Below are positions 57,103 to 64,000 of a stretch of 64,000 nt of DNA, in pieces. Numbering within the stretch: position 1 is the stretch's first letter; the number at the start of each line of letters is the position of its first letter. The stretch is from Desulforapulum autotrophicum HRM2. GTDB lineage: Bacteria > Desulfobacterota > Desulfobacteria > Desulfobacterales > Desulfobacteraceae. The stretch covers positions 3,534,001 to 3,598,000 of the forward strand of contig NC_012108.1 in NCBI RefSeq assembly GCF_000020365.1, written 5' to 3'. Made by a program: the position numbers and the translations under genes. Below the pieces are notes generated by a model. It did not search any database. It was not told where the DNA came from and worked only from the letters and a program-made list of their open reading frames with translations.

Positions 57103-57488
57103 CAAATCCATCCGATCATACCAAGGACCTGCTCGACTCCCTTGACAAATACCTTGTTGAAGCCTTTTTACGAAAAGCCGAGGAGATAACCGTCCTTGAT
57201 GTGCGTAAGCTGACCTCCTATGCGGACGCCATTATGATCATCACCGCAAAATCCCAGCGCCAGGTCTCTGCCATTGCTGAGCACATTAACATTGCCATGA
57301 AAAAAATCAATAATATGCCCATCGGCACCGAAGGGATGAAACAGGGGACCTGGGCCCTGCTTGATTATGGAGATGTGGTCATCAACGTATTTGACAAGGC
57401 AACCCGGGACTTCTACGACCTTGAAGGATTGTGGAGCGACGCTCCCAGACTGGACCTGTCAGCCTATAAAACCCCTGAAAAAAAGTAA
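57099..57488 (+). CDS. rsfS: Ribosomal silencing factor RsfS
   Basis: RsfS binds L14 and blocks subunit joining when nutrients are low. The 129 residues contain the RsfS domain: the LDVRKLTSYADAIMIITAKSQRQV sheet, then GMKQGTWALLDYGDVVINVF and the short C-terminal YDLEGLWSDAPRLDL. It overlaps nadD by 4 bases and lies 18 bases before gpmI. Confidence 0.96.
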   Translation: MTNPSDHTKDLLDSLDKYLVEAFLRKAEEITVLDVRKLTSYADAIMIITAKSQRQVSAIAEHINIAMKKINNMPIGTEGMKQGTWALLDYGDVVINVFDKATRDFYDLEGLWSDAPRLDLSAYKTPEKK

Positions 57489-57506
57489 TAACAAAGGAGC
57501 TTTCCT

Positions 57507-59042
57507 GTGACGACTAAACCGGTCACGGCCCTGATCATCCTTGACGGTTGGGGCATCAACAACGATTCCTACGGCAACGCAGTAAAAGCGGCCAAAACAC
57601 CTTTTTTAGATCAACTTTCCCAGGGGTTCCCCCACACAAGCCTTGCCTGTTCAGGCAATGCCGTGGGACTCCCCGACGGTATCATGGGCAACTCCGAGGT
57701 GGGCCACATGAACATGGGGGCGGGACGAAGGGTGTTCCAGGACCTTGTGAGGATCGACAACGCCATCCAGAACGGTTCCTTTTTAAAAGATCCAACCCTT
57801 GTTCAGGCAATGGAGACGGTCAAACGCTCTAAAACAACCCTTCACCTCATGGGTCTTGTGTCCAACGGCGGGGTTCACAGCCAAAAGGACCACCTCCTGG
57901 CCCTGGCGAGCATGGCCCATGACCTTGGGGTAAACACGGCCATCCACTGCATCACGGACGGAAGAGACACCCCTCCGGATTCAGGATTGGGATTTATGAC
58001 CGAGCTTGAAAACCACCTTTCAGACAAACCCGGGGTCAACATTGCCACCATTTGCGGTCGATTCTATGCCATGGACCGTGACACCCGCTGGGATCGTATT
58101 GAAACGGCATACAACCTTTACACAGACCAAAAGGGCACCCTTGAGAGTGATCCTGTCCAGGCCATCAAGGCCGCCTACGACCGGGGCGAAACCGACGAGT
58201 TCATCAAGCCCATCCTCATGGGCAAAAAAGATGACCCTGCCCTGCCCGTGATCAAGGACAAGGATGCCATCGTGTTTTTCAACTTCAGGGCAGACAGGGC
58301 AAGGGAGATCACCCGGGCCTTTACGGAACAATCGTTCTCAGGATTTGTTCGGAAAAAACATCCAGCCCTTTCCACCTTTGTTTGCATGACCCGGTACGAT
58401 GAAAATTTTGACCTGCCGGTTGTCTTTCCTCCGGTTCACCTTGACAATGTCCTTGGAAAGGTAATCAGTGACCAGGGGCTGAACCAGCTCAGAATCGCTG
58501 AAACCGAAAAATATGCCCATGTCACCTATTTTTTCAACGGGGGTGACGAAACGATTTTTCCGGGCGAAGAAAGGGTGCTCATTCCCTCTCCCAGGGAGGT
58601 TAGAACCTATGATCAAAAGCCTGGGATGAGTGCTGACCTGATTGCAGATGAGGCAGTCAAACGTATTCTTTCCGGAAAATACGACCTTGTTGTGCTCAAC
58701 TTTGCCAACATGGACATGGTGGGGCACACAGGCATCATGGAAGCTGCGGTTCTGGCCTGTGAAACCGTTGACCGATGCGTAAAAGCGGTGGTCGAGGCCG
58801 TATGGCAGACCCAGGGAACTGCCATGATCACGGCAGATCACGGAAATGCTGAACAGATGAAAACGCCCGACGGATCTCCCCACACCTCCCATACCCTCAA
58901 CGAAGTACCCTTTATTCTGGCCGGGAACCCCCTGCCCCAGGTAACCCTCTCCAGGGGGGTAATCGGGGACATTGCCCCCACCATCTTAAAGGTGATGAAC
59001 CTGAAACAGCCCGTTGAAATGACCGGCACCGCCCTTTTCTGA
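57507..59042 (+). CDS. gpmI: 2,3-bisphosphoglycerate-independent phosphoglycerate mutase
   Basis: GpmI interconverts 3- and 2-phosphoglycerate using manganese. The 511 residues show the alkaline-phosphatase-like start ALIILDGWGINNDSYGNA, the phosphoserine in MGNSEVGHMNMGAGR, and metal-binding NFANMDMVGHTG and ITADHGNAEQM. It lies 18 bases after rsfS with an AAGGAG site and is the last clear member of the rplU run. Confidence 0.98.
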   Translation: MTTKPVTALIILDGWGINNDSYGNAVKAAKTPFLDQLSQGFPHTSLACSGNAVGLPDGIMGNSEVGHMNMGAGRRVFQDLVRIDNAIQNGSFLKDPTLVQAMETVKRSKTTLHLMGLVSNGGVHSQKDHLLALASMAHDLGVNTAIHCITDGRDTPPDSGLGFMTELENHLSDKPGVNIATICGRFYAMDRDTRWDRIETAYNLYTDQKGTLESDPVQAIKAAYDRGETDEFIKPILMGKKDDPALPVIKDKDAIVFFNFRADRAREITRAFTEQSFSGFVRKKHPALSTFVCMTRYDENFDLPVVFPPVHLDNVLGKVISDQGLNQLRIAETEKYAHVTYFFNGGDETIFPGEERVLIPSPREVRTYDQKPGMSADLIADEAVKRILSGKYDLVVLNFANMDMVGHTGIMEAAVLACETVDRCVKAVVEAVWQTQGTAMITADHGNAEQMKTPDGSPHTSHTLNEVPFILAGNPLPQVTLSRGVIGDIAPTILKVMNLKQPVEMTGTALF

Positions 59043-59108
59043 CAAGGATCAGAATATAGTTGAACCCGGCCGGAGCAACCCTTGAGAAAACATATGTGAG
59101 GAGACCCC

Positions 59109-59624
59109 ATGGAAGACACACTGATTGACTACATAACAGGCAAGACGATTCCCAATGTCGGGCCGGAGGAAAGCCGACAGACCTTTGAACGATTCCTGGT
59201 CAAAGAAAAAGGCTATGACAAACACGATATCCGGGTTGATGAACCCATCTGCGTGACCTTCCAGGGGGAGGCATACCACTCCACCATTGATCTTGTGGTT
59301 TTCTGCAAAGACCGACCAGTGATGGCTGTTAGATGCATTGCAGGATCCCTTGGATCCTATGAGAGGGAAATTCTTGCCGGGGCAAGACTGGTCTATGAAT
59401 TCCAGATCCCTTTTTCAGTTGCCACCAATGGACTTGACGCCCTTATGCGGGATGTTGTCACGGGCAAACAAAGGGGGAAGGGGCTTGATGCCCTGCCATC
59501 AAAGGAGGAGGCCCTTAAAGTGACCCTTGAATGCCCCCCCTTTCCCAACGAAAAAAAAGAGCGGGAGATGATCATCTTCCGCTCGTACAACATTGACAAA
59601 TTCCACGACGAATGCAATGGCTAA
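59109..59624 (+). CDS. Stand-alone HsdR N-terminal-like protein
   Basis: This 171-residue protein resembles the N-terminal nuclease-fold domain of type I restriction subunit R (HSDR_N_2). No helicase, HsdM or HsdS is nearby, so it is not a restriction system here. The sheet HSTIDLVVFCKDRPVMAVRCIAGSL has the expected Asp, but where active enzymes have ExK this protein has V-R-C, so nuclease activity is doubtful. It lies 66 bases after gpmI and ends against the convergent zinc-ribbon gene, with no base between the two. Confidence 0.75.
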   Translation: MEDTLIDYITGKTIPNVGPEESRQTFERFLVKEKGYDKHDIRVDEPICVTFQGEAYHSTIDLVVFCKDRPVMAVRCIAGSLGSYEREILAGARLVYEFQIPFSVATNGLDALMRDVVTGKQRGKGLDALPSKEEALKVTLECPPFPNEKKEREMIIFRSYNIDKFHDECNG

Positions 59625-60302
59625 TCAGCCCTTTGGAACCGCCTTGTTACAATGCTTGCAAACCGTGGCCCGTTTTTTAATGATCTCGGCACAGTGGGGA
59701 CACTCCCTTGTGTAGTGGCGCTCATGGAGAACGGCCACGGCATCTTCAACAGCCTTGGTAAGAATCGGGGAGCTGTACTTGTGATTCAACAGGTGTTCAA
59801 TGGCATCCACATCACCCAGTTCCCCCACCATCTCGGCCGCCTTGAGTCTTACCCTGGCAGGCTGAATGGGATCCAGCAGAATTTTTAGAATTTCGTCCCA
59901 GTCCTTGGAAATGTAAAAGTCAGTCAACAGGGAGAAGCCCTGTTTCATGGCCTCCTTGGTGGCCTCTCTCATATCAAGGACATTGTCGTCAAGCATCTGG
60001 CCGGTACCGCCAATGGAGCTGAACACGGGCATGTACTCAAAATTATCGCATCCGGGAGAATTAATGCAGCGATATGACGCCACATGTTCCATGGTCTCCT
60101 GAATCTCATCCCACCCCTTTTTAAACGAGGAGCACTCGTCGTTAAAGCAGACAAAGAGATAGGGGGTTCCCCATCCAAGACCGTCTCCAAAGGCAATATC
60201 AGGCACCTCCCAAAGGCTCATCTGCTTTTTGCAGTGGGGGCAAAGGGGTCTTTCCATATTTAAAATCTTCTCAAGCACTTCCTCTTTTGTTTCAAAGGCC
60301 AT
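59625..60302 (-). CDS. Zinc-ribbon and HEAT-like repeat hypothetical protein
   Basis: From the ATG at 60302 (GAGGAG 8 bases upstream, better than the GTG at 60311) the protein has 225 residues. The N-terminal part has CPHC and CFNDEC pairs and a CINSPGC; the middle is a helical HEAT-like repeat (RVRLKAAEMVGELGDVDAIEHLL); a C-terminal CPHCAEIIKKRATVCKHC zinc ribbon closes it. Such proteins often act as scaffolds. I do not recognise a specific function. It is convergent with the HsdR-like gene. Confidence 0.75.
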   Translation of the reverse strand: MAFETKEEVLEKILNMERPLCPHCKKQMSLWEVPDIAFGDGLGWGTPYLFVCFNDECSSFKKGWDEIQETMEHVASYRCINSPGCDNFEYMPVFSSIGGTGQMLDDNVLDMREATKEAMKQGFSLLTDFYISKDWDEILKILLDPIQPARVRLKAAEMVGELGDVDAIEHLLNHKYSSPILTKAVEDAVAVLHERHYTRECPHCAEIIKKRATVCKHCNKAVPKG

Positions 60303-60488
60303 GTGATTCACTCCTCTATTTTATGGGAAACTGCCGTTAAACAATCACGATCAAGGGCGTTCCATCTTTTGTTGCAGGCAGACCATACCCAGCCCCGGCC
60401 TCGACAATTTTCTGTCAATTTCCAGGGCTCAATTACAAATTAACCGGTAGCAAATATAAGTATGAATCCTCAGGTTGTCAATTCATAC

Positions 60489-60527
60489 AAAAAAGGGCGG
60501 GCCCGGAATGACTTCCCGGACCCACCC
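60489..60527 (-). terminator. Terminator of the carboxytransferase operon
   Basis: On the minus strand a GC-rich imperfect hairpin (GGG-GGG-CC-GGAA arms with two mismatches and one bulge) is followed by a TTTTTT run at the 60489-60494 end. It lies 45 bases past the stop of the gene at 60572. The other 270 bases of this gap hold nothing recognised. Confidence 0.82.
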
Positions 60528-60571
60528 GATTATCGCATTTTGAATTCAGATCTAATCCATGCCTGACTCTT

Positions 60572-62623
60572 TTATTCTATGACGGCAAGCAGGTCTCCCT
60601 TGGATACGGAATCACCTGACCCGAATTTCAGGGCCGTTATCACACCATCCACCGGAGACGGGAGGGCGTTCTCCATCTTCATGGCTTCGAGGACCACAAC
60701 GGTGTCCCCTTTTTTGACTGCATCGCCCACGCCCTTTTCATACTTGATGATCATGCCGGGCATGGGGGCCTTGACTCCCACACCTGAGCCGCCCTTTGCA
60801 GGAGCCGCAGCAGGTGCTGGCTTTTCAGCCCTGGGTGCCGGTGCTGCCGCCCTGGGTGCCGGTGCTGCTGCAGCTGCACGGGCAGGTGGTGGAGGCACCC
60901 TTGTTCCCTGCTGGGCGGGTGCTGGTGCTGCCGCCTGGGACTGAACCTGGGCCGGCTGGGCATAGGCAATGACCGGTGCGCCACCGACCTCGTCAACCCC
61001 GACCTCAAAGCATTCATCCTCCACAAACACGTTAAAGGTTCTCAGGCAGTCGGTCTTTTCCGGAAGGTCTCGGTCCGAATTGCGCTCCACAAGTTCTCCG
61101 GCCTTTGCCTTTCGAACAATCTCCGCCTGCCGTTTCACATCCTCCAGGGTAATGGCCTTCATGCTCTCAGGAACAGTCTCTTTTCCATATTTACGCTGGA
61201 GAAACTTTTTGCCGGTAACCGGAAACAGGGTATAGAGGATCAGGTCATCCTCATCCACGGCAAGATCCTTGATCTCGGCCCTGGCAGCGTCAAGCTCGGG
61301 TTTCAACACCTCGGCGGGCCTGCAGGTGATGGGTTCCTCACCCCGTTCATACCCCTTGAGGGCCTTTTTCTGAACCTCAGGATCAATGGGCACGGCCGTT
61401 TTTCCGTAGAGGCCATAGCATAGATCCTTGACCTGGGCCGTTATCATCTTGTAGCGATCCTCCGGGGTGTCAAACAGCACGTTGTTCACGGTCTGGGTGC
61501 CGACGATCTGACTTGTGGGGGTAACAAGGGGAATCTGGCCAAGTTCCTTTCTCACCCTGGGAAGCTGTTCAAACACCTCGGAAAGTCGATCAAGGGCATC
61601 CATGTCCCTGAGCTGATTGACCAGATTGGAAAGCATTCCACCCGGGGTCTGGTGCAACAGCACGTTGATGTCGATGACCGACACCTTGGTGTCATCCAGA
61701 AGGTGGCGGTACTTGGGCAGAATCTCCTTTTCCAGGGTTTCATTGATCGACGCCAGGGTCTCAATGTCAAAACCGGTATCCCTGTCCGTGCCGATCAGCG
61801 ACATAACCATGGGCTCAAGGGCGGGATGGCTGGTTCGGTAGGCGTAGGGGGTCAGACAGGTATCAAGGATATCAACCCCTGCCTCAACCGCCTTGAGATG
61901 GGTCATGGGTGCCATGCCCGAGGTGAAGTGGGAATGAAGGTTGATGGGGATATCCACGCTTTCCTTAAGGGCCTTGACAAGGTCAAAGGCATCGTAGGGA
62001 GCCATGAGACCGGCCATGTCCTTGATGCAGATACTGTCTGCGCCCAAGTCCACAAGTTCTTTTGCCTTGTTCACATAGTACTCCAGGGTGTAGACCGTAC
62101 CGCCCATTCGGGGCTCGGTCAGGGAGTAGCAGATGCTTCCCTGAAAGTGCTTGCCGCAGCTCTTGATCACGGGAACCACAGCCTCAAAGTTACGGTAATC
62201 GTTCAGGGCATCAAAGGTCCTGAATACGTCCATTCCGTTCTCACAGGCCCGGTTGACAAAGGCCTTTGCAACATCGTCGGCATAGTTGCGATACCCGACA
62301 AGGTTCTGCCCCCTGAGCAGCATGGAAAAGGGGGTCTTCTTAAAATAGCGTTTGAGGGTCCTGATCCGCTCCCAGGGATCTTCGTTCAAGAAACGATGCA
62401 TGCTGTCAAAGGTTGCACCCCCCCAGACCTCAACGGCCCAGAAGCCAACCGCATCCATGCGTTCTGCCACGGGAATCATATCCTCGGTTCTTCCCCTTGT
62501 GGCAAACAGAGACTGGTGACCATCCCTCAGGGAGAGGTCCATAATTTTAAGGGGATTTTTAGCCTTGGGCCTCTCTTTTTCACAATTAATCTCACACATG
62601 TGTATTCTGCCGTGTTCACTCAT
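60572..62623 (-). CDS. Biotin-carrying pyruvate carboxytransferase (5S+1.3S-like / OadA-PycB type)
   Basis: This 683-residue protein fuses a pyruvate-binding carboxytransferase domain to a biotin carrier. The N-terminal barrel has DLSLRDGHQSLFATR with metal ligands, GVRxG-like and the SICIKDMAGLMAP lysine expected to be carbamylated. Residues about 560-610 form an Ala/Pro-rich swinging linker. The C-terminal biotinyl domain has EAMKMEN with biotinylation at about Lys649. The domain set matches oxaloacetate decarboxylase alpha, pyruvate carboxylase B and the 5S plus 1.3S parts of transcarboxylase. Next to a propionyl/methylmalonyl carboxyltransferase it most likely transfers carboxyl between methylmalonyl-CoA and pyruvate. 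Confidence 0.88.
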   Translation of the reverse strand: MSEHGRIHMCEINCEKERPKAKNPLKIMDLSLRDGHQSLFATRGRTEDMIPVAERMDAVGFWAVEVWGGATFDSMHRFLNEDPWERIRTLKRYFKKTPFSMLLRGQNLVGYRNYADDVAKAFVNRACENGMDVFRTFDALNDYRNFEAVVPVIKSCGKHFQGSICYSLTEPRMGGTVYTLEYYVNKAKELVDLGADSICIKDMAGLMAPYDAFDLVKALKESVDIPINLHSHFTSGMAPMTHLKAVEAGVDILDTCLTPYAYRTSHPALEPMVMSLIGTDRDTGFDIETLASINETLEKEILPKYRHLLDDTKVSVIDINVLLHQTPGGMLSNLVNQLRDMDALDRLSEVFEQLPRVRKELGQIPLVTPTSQIVGTQTVNNVLFDTPEDRYKMITAQVKDLCYGLYGKTAVPIDPEVQKKALKGYERGEEPITCRPAEVLKPELDAARAEIKDLAVDEDDLILYTLFPVTGKKFLQRKYGKETVPESMKAITLEDVKRQAEIVRKAKAGELVERNSDRDLPEKTDCLRTFNVFVEDECFEVGVDEVGGAPVIAYAQPAQVQSQAAAPAPAQQGTRVPPPPARAAAAAPAPRAAAPAPRAEKPAPAAAPAKGGSGVGVKAPMPGMIIKYEKGVGDAVKKGDTVVVLEAMKMENALPSPVDGVITALKFGSGDSVSKGDLLAVIE

Positions 62624-62635
62624 TGGACTCTCCTG

Positions 62636-62675
62636 TATATCAGCGTTAAATCACTTATATCAGCGTTAAATCACT
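62636..62675. repeat. Perfect 20-bp tandem duplication
   Basis: TATATCAGCGTTAAATCACT occurs twice in a row (62636-62655 and 62656-62675) in the 61-base spacer before the gene at 60572-62623, upstream of its AGGAGA site. It looks like a recent slippage event that lengthened the spacer. Confidence 0.95.
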
Positions 62676-62684
62676 GGCTGTTTA

Positions 62685-62906
62685 TTATTTAAATATTCGC
62701 ATCTGCATCATGGTCCGACCCTGCATCTGGTCGCTCCTGCCGGCCATTGCCCAGGTGCCGGCAAACACGGAACTCTTTGTATCCGGCTGTTTAACAGCCC
62801 CTTCCATGGTATTGTCCATGGATCCGGCAAACTGCGCCGCCTCTTCCTGGGTCTTTATGTAGGTGACAACCGCTGCCGTTAAAGCAGCCATTTTTTTTCT
62901 GTCCAT
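62685..62906 (-). CDS. Small accessory protein of the carboxytransferase locus
   Basis: This 73-residue protein begins MDRKKMAALTAAVVTYIKTQEEAA and ends in SDQMQGRTMMQMRIFK. The N-terminal helix could be amphipathic rather than transmembrane. Genes like this commonly sit between the CoA-carboxyltransferase and biotin-carrier genes and have been likened to small OadG/Mmd subunits, which is an inference here. AGGAAGG precedes the ATG. It starts 9 bases after the 62916 gene. Confidence 0.75.
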   Translation of the reverse strand: MDRKKMAALTAAVVTYIKTQEEAAQFAGSMDNTMEGAVKQPDTKSSVFAGTWAMAGRSDQMQGRTMMQMRIFK

Positions 62907-62915
62907 TTGTCCTTC

Positions 62916-64000
62916 CTATACGGGTATATTTCCATGCTTTTTGGCAGGGCGCATCTCACGCTTGCTTCCCAGGGCTTCCAGGGCGTCCACAAGGCGAGCC
63001 CTTGTGTCGGCAGGTCGAATCACGGCGTCCACATACCCCCGGTTTGCCGCACAATAGGGATTTGAAAAGAGCGCTTCGTATTCCTCAATCTTTTCGGCCC
63101 GTTTGGCAACGGGATCATCAGCCCCCTTGATCTCCCTTGCATGGATAATGTTGGCAGCACCTGCAGCCCCCATGACGGCAATCTGGGCGCTGGGCCATGC
63201 AAAGGCCATGTCTGCGCCAAGGTGCTTGGAACACATGGCAAGGTAGGACCCACCGTAATCCTTTCTTGTGATGAGCAGAAGCTTGGGAACAGTTGCCTCG
63301 GAATAGCACCAGAGAAGCTTTGCACCGTGGCGGATGATACCGTTCCACTCCTGGTCACTGCCCGGCAGGTAGCCAGGTACGTCTGCAATGGTAAGCATGG
63401 GAATGTTAAAGGCGTCACAGAAACGAATAAACCGGGTTGCCTTGTCCGATGCATTGATGTCAAGGCACCCTGCCAGGAAATTCGGCTGATTGGCTATGAT
63501 GCCGATCACCCTTCCGTTCAGCCGTGCAAAGCAAATAACGATATTTTTGGCAAAATACTCGTGGGGTTCAAAATATTCCCCATTGTCCACAATGGAGGTA
63601 ATCACCGTCTTGATGTCGTAGCTCTGGTTGGGGTTGTCTGGAATCAGGGTATCAAGTTCCGGTGCGAGTCGGTAGGGATCGTCCCCGGTTTCTTTAAACG
63701 GTGGGTCCTCCATGTTGTTGCTGGGAAGATAGGACAAGAGCATCCTGATCCTTTCCAGGGCATCCTGGTCGGATTCACAGGCAAACTGAGCCACACCGCT
63801 CTTTTCATTGTGGGTCATGGCACCACCCAGTTCTTCAAAGGAGATCTCTTCTCCGGTCACGGATTTGATCACCTGGGGACCTGTGATGAACATGTAGCTT
63901 GTGTCTTTGACCATGAAGATCCAGTCGGTCATGGCAGGAGAGTAAACAGCACCGCCAGCCGTGGGTCCCATGATGGCCGAAATCTGGGGAATCACACCCG
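62916..64000 (-). CDS. Acyl-CoA carboxyltransferase beta-type subunit, 5' end cut by window
   Basis: The frame runs off the window, and the GTG at 63995 is internal to the conserved GVIPQISAIMGPTAGGAVYSP segment, so the N-terminal part (roughly 150 residues by family size) is missing. About 360 residues are visible of the biotin-dependent carboxyltransferase of the propionyl/methylmalonyl type (12S-like or MmdA-like). Substrate-oxyanion glycine loops are visible in GPTAGGAVYSP and MGAAGAANIIHAREI. With the small gene and the biotin-carrier gene it forms a three-gene locus for moving carboxyl groups between CoA thioesters and pyruvate. Confidence 0.88.
   Translation of the reverse strand, partial: GVIPQISAIMGPTAGGAVYSPAMTDWIFMVKDTSYMFITGPQVIKSVTGEEISFEELGGAMTHNEKSGVAQFACESDQDALERIRMLLSYLPSNNMEDPPFKETGDDPYRLAPELDTLIPDNPNQSYDIKTVITSIVDNGEYFEPHEYFAKNIVICFARLNGRVIGIIANQPNFLAGCLDINASDKATRFIRFCDAFNIPMLTIADVPGYLPGSDQEWNGIIRHGAKLLWCYSEATVPKLLLITRKDYGGSYLAMCSKHLGADMAFAWPSAQIAVMGAAGAANIIHAREIKGADDPVAKRAEKIEEYEALFSNPYCAANRGYVDAVIRPADTRARLVDALEALGSKREMRPAKKHGNIPV

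Noticed and set aside
59109-59624. Type I restriction system
   Set aside because: Only an HsdR N-terminal-like domain with a degenerate active site; no hsdM, hsdS or helicase part nearby.
61652-62692. 346-codon plus-strand frame opposite the biotin-carrier gene
   Set aside because: Shadow frame; the minus strand carries all conserved motifs.

Overview
The window reads as chromosome of a complete-oxidizing, sulfate-reducing deltaproteobacterium of the Desulfobacterales; a Desulfobacterium/Desulforapulum autotrophicum-like organism is my best guess. The reasons are sulfate adenylyltransferase (sat), the whole membrane redox complex dsrMKJOP preceded by an RsbRD_N-type gene, a pyruvate/methylmalonyl-CoA carboxytransferase locus typical of propionate metabolism, and probable selenocysteine use. 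Most genes are housekeeping; there is no phage, insertion sequence or CRISPR array.

Layout. 1-3546 (+): the 3' end of a hydantoinase/oxoprolinase gene, a histone-deacetylase-like amidohydrolase and epmA. 3559-6956 (-): a DUF134 regulator, sat with its own terminator and an upstream palindrome, a HAD phosphatase and a DUF1573 secreted protein whose frame is interrupted only by one TGA, most simply a selenocysteine codon. 7153-14894 (-): one long operon rpmF-acpP-rpiB-glyA-dCMP deaminase-nrdR-ribD-ribE-ribBA-ribH-nusB-MBL hydrolase. 15099-16490 (+): gltX. 16491-17057: a gene-free stretch full of strong nested inverted repeats. 17058-22627 (-): a MEMO1-like gene, hypB, hypA, an aminotransferase, tgt, queA and a DUF2065 gene. 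22873-24303 (+): gatB.

24328-33563 is the most lineage-specific part. Three outer-membrane porin-like genes, two of them a tandem duplication that includes the terminator, are interleaved with three paralogous exported proteins sharing an N-terminal FlgO/CsgG-like domain. Two of these carry FG-GAP/VCBS-type repeats and the third ends in a triplicated PFWKFW motif. All three start with TTG.

33682-44182 (-): mutL, a small protein, gatA, gatC, a SPOR protein, argS, an acidic protein, then two tRNA-Ser genes (+), and a DUF6909-like gene with pgi. 44411-51492 (+): an M18 aminopeptidase, then the RsbRD_N gene and dsrMKJOP with two strong palindromes in its leader and first spacer. 51635-59624 (+): a DUF3786 protein, rplU-rpmA-obg-proB-proA-nadD-rsfS-gpmI and an HsdR_N-like protein. 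59625-64000 (-): a zinc-ribbon protein and the biotin-dependent carboxytransferase locus, which runs off the window.

Functionally, Sat activates sulfate and DsrMKJOP carries electrons between the menaquinone/periplasmic pools and the cytoplasmic sulfite-reduction machinery. aprAB, qmo and dsrAB are not in this window. The GatCAB subunits and GltX support indirect tRNA aminoacylation. The standout observations are the TGA-containing DUF1573 gene with hairpins just after the TGA, the structured noncoding region at 16.5-17.0 kb, and the TTG-initiated FlgO-like/porin cluster.
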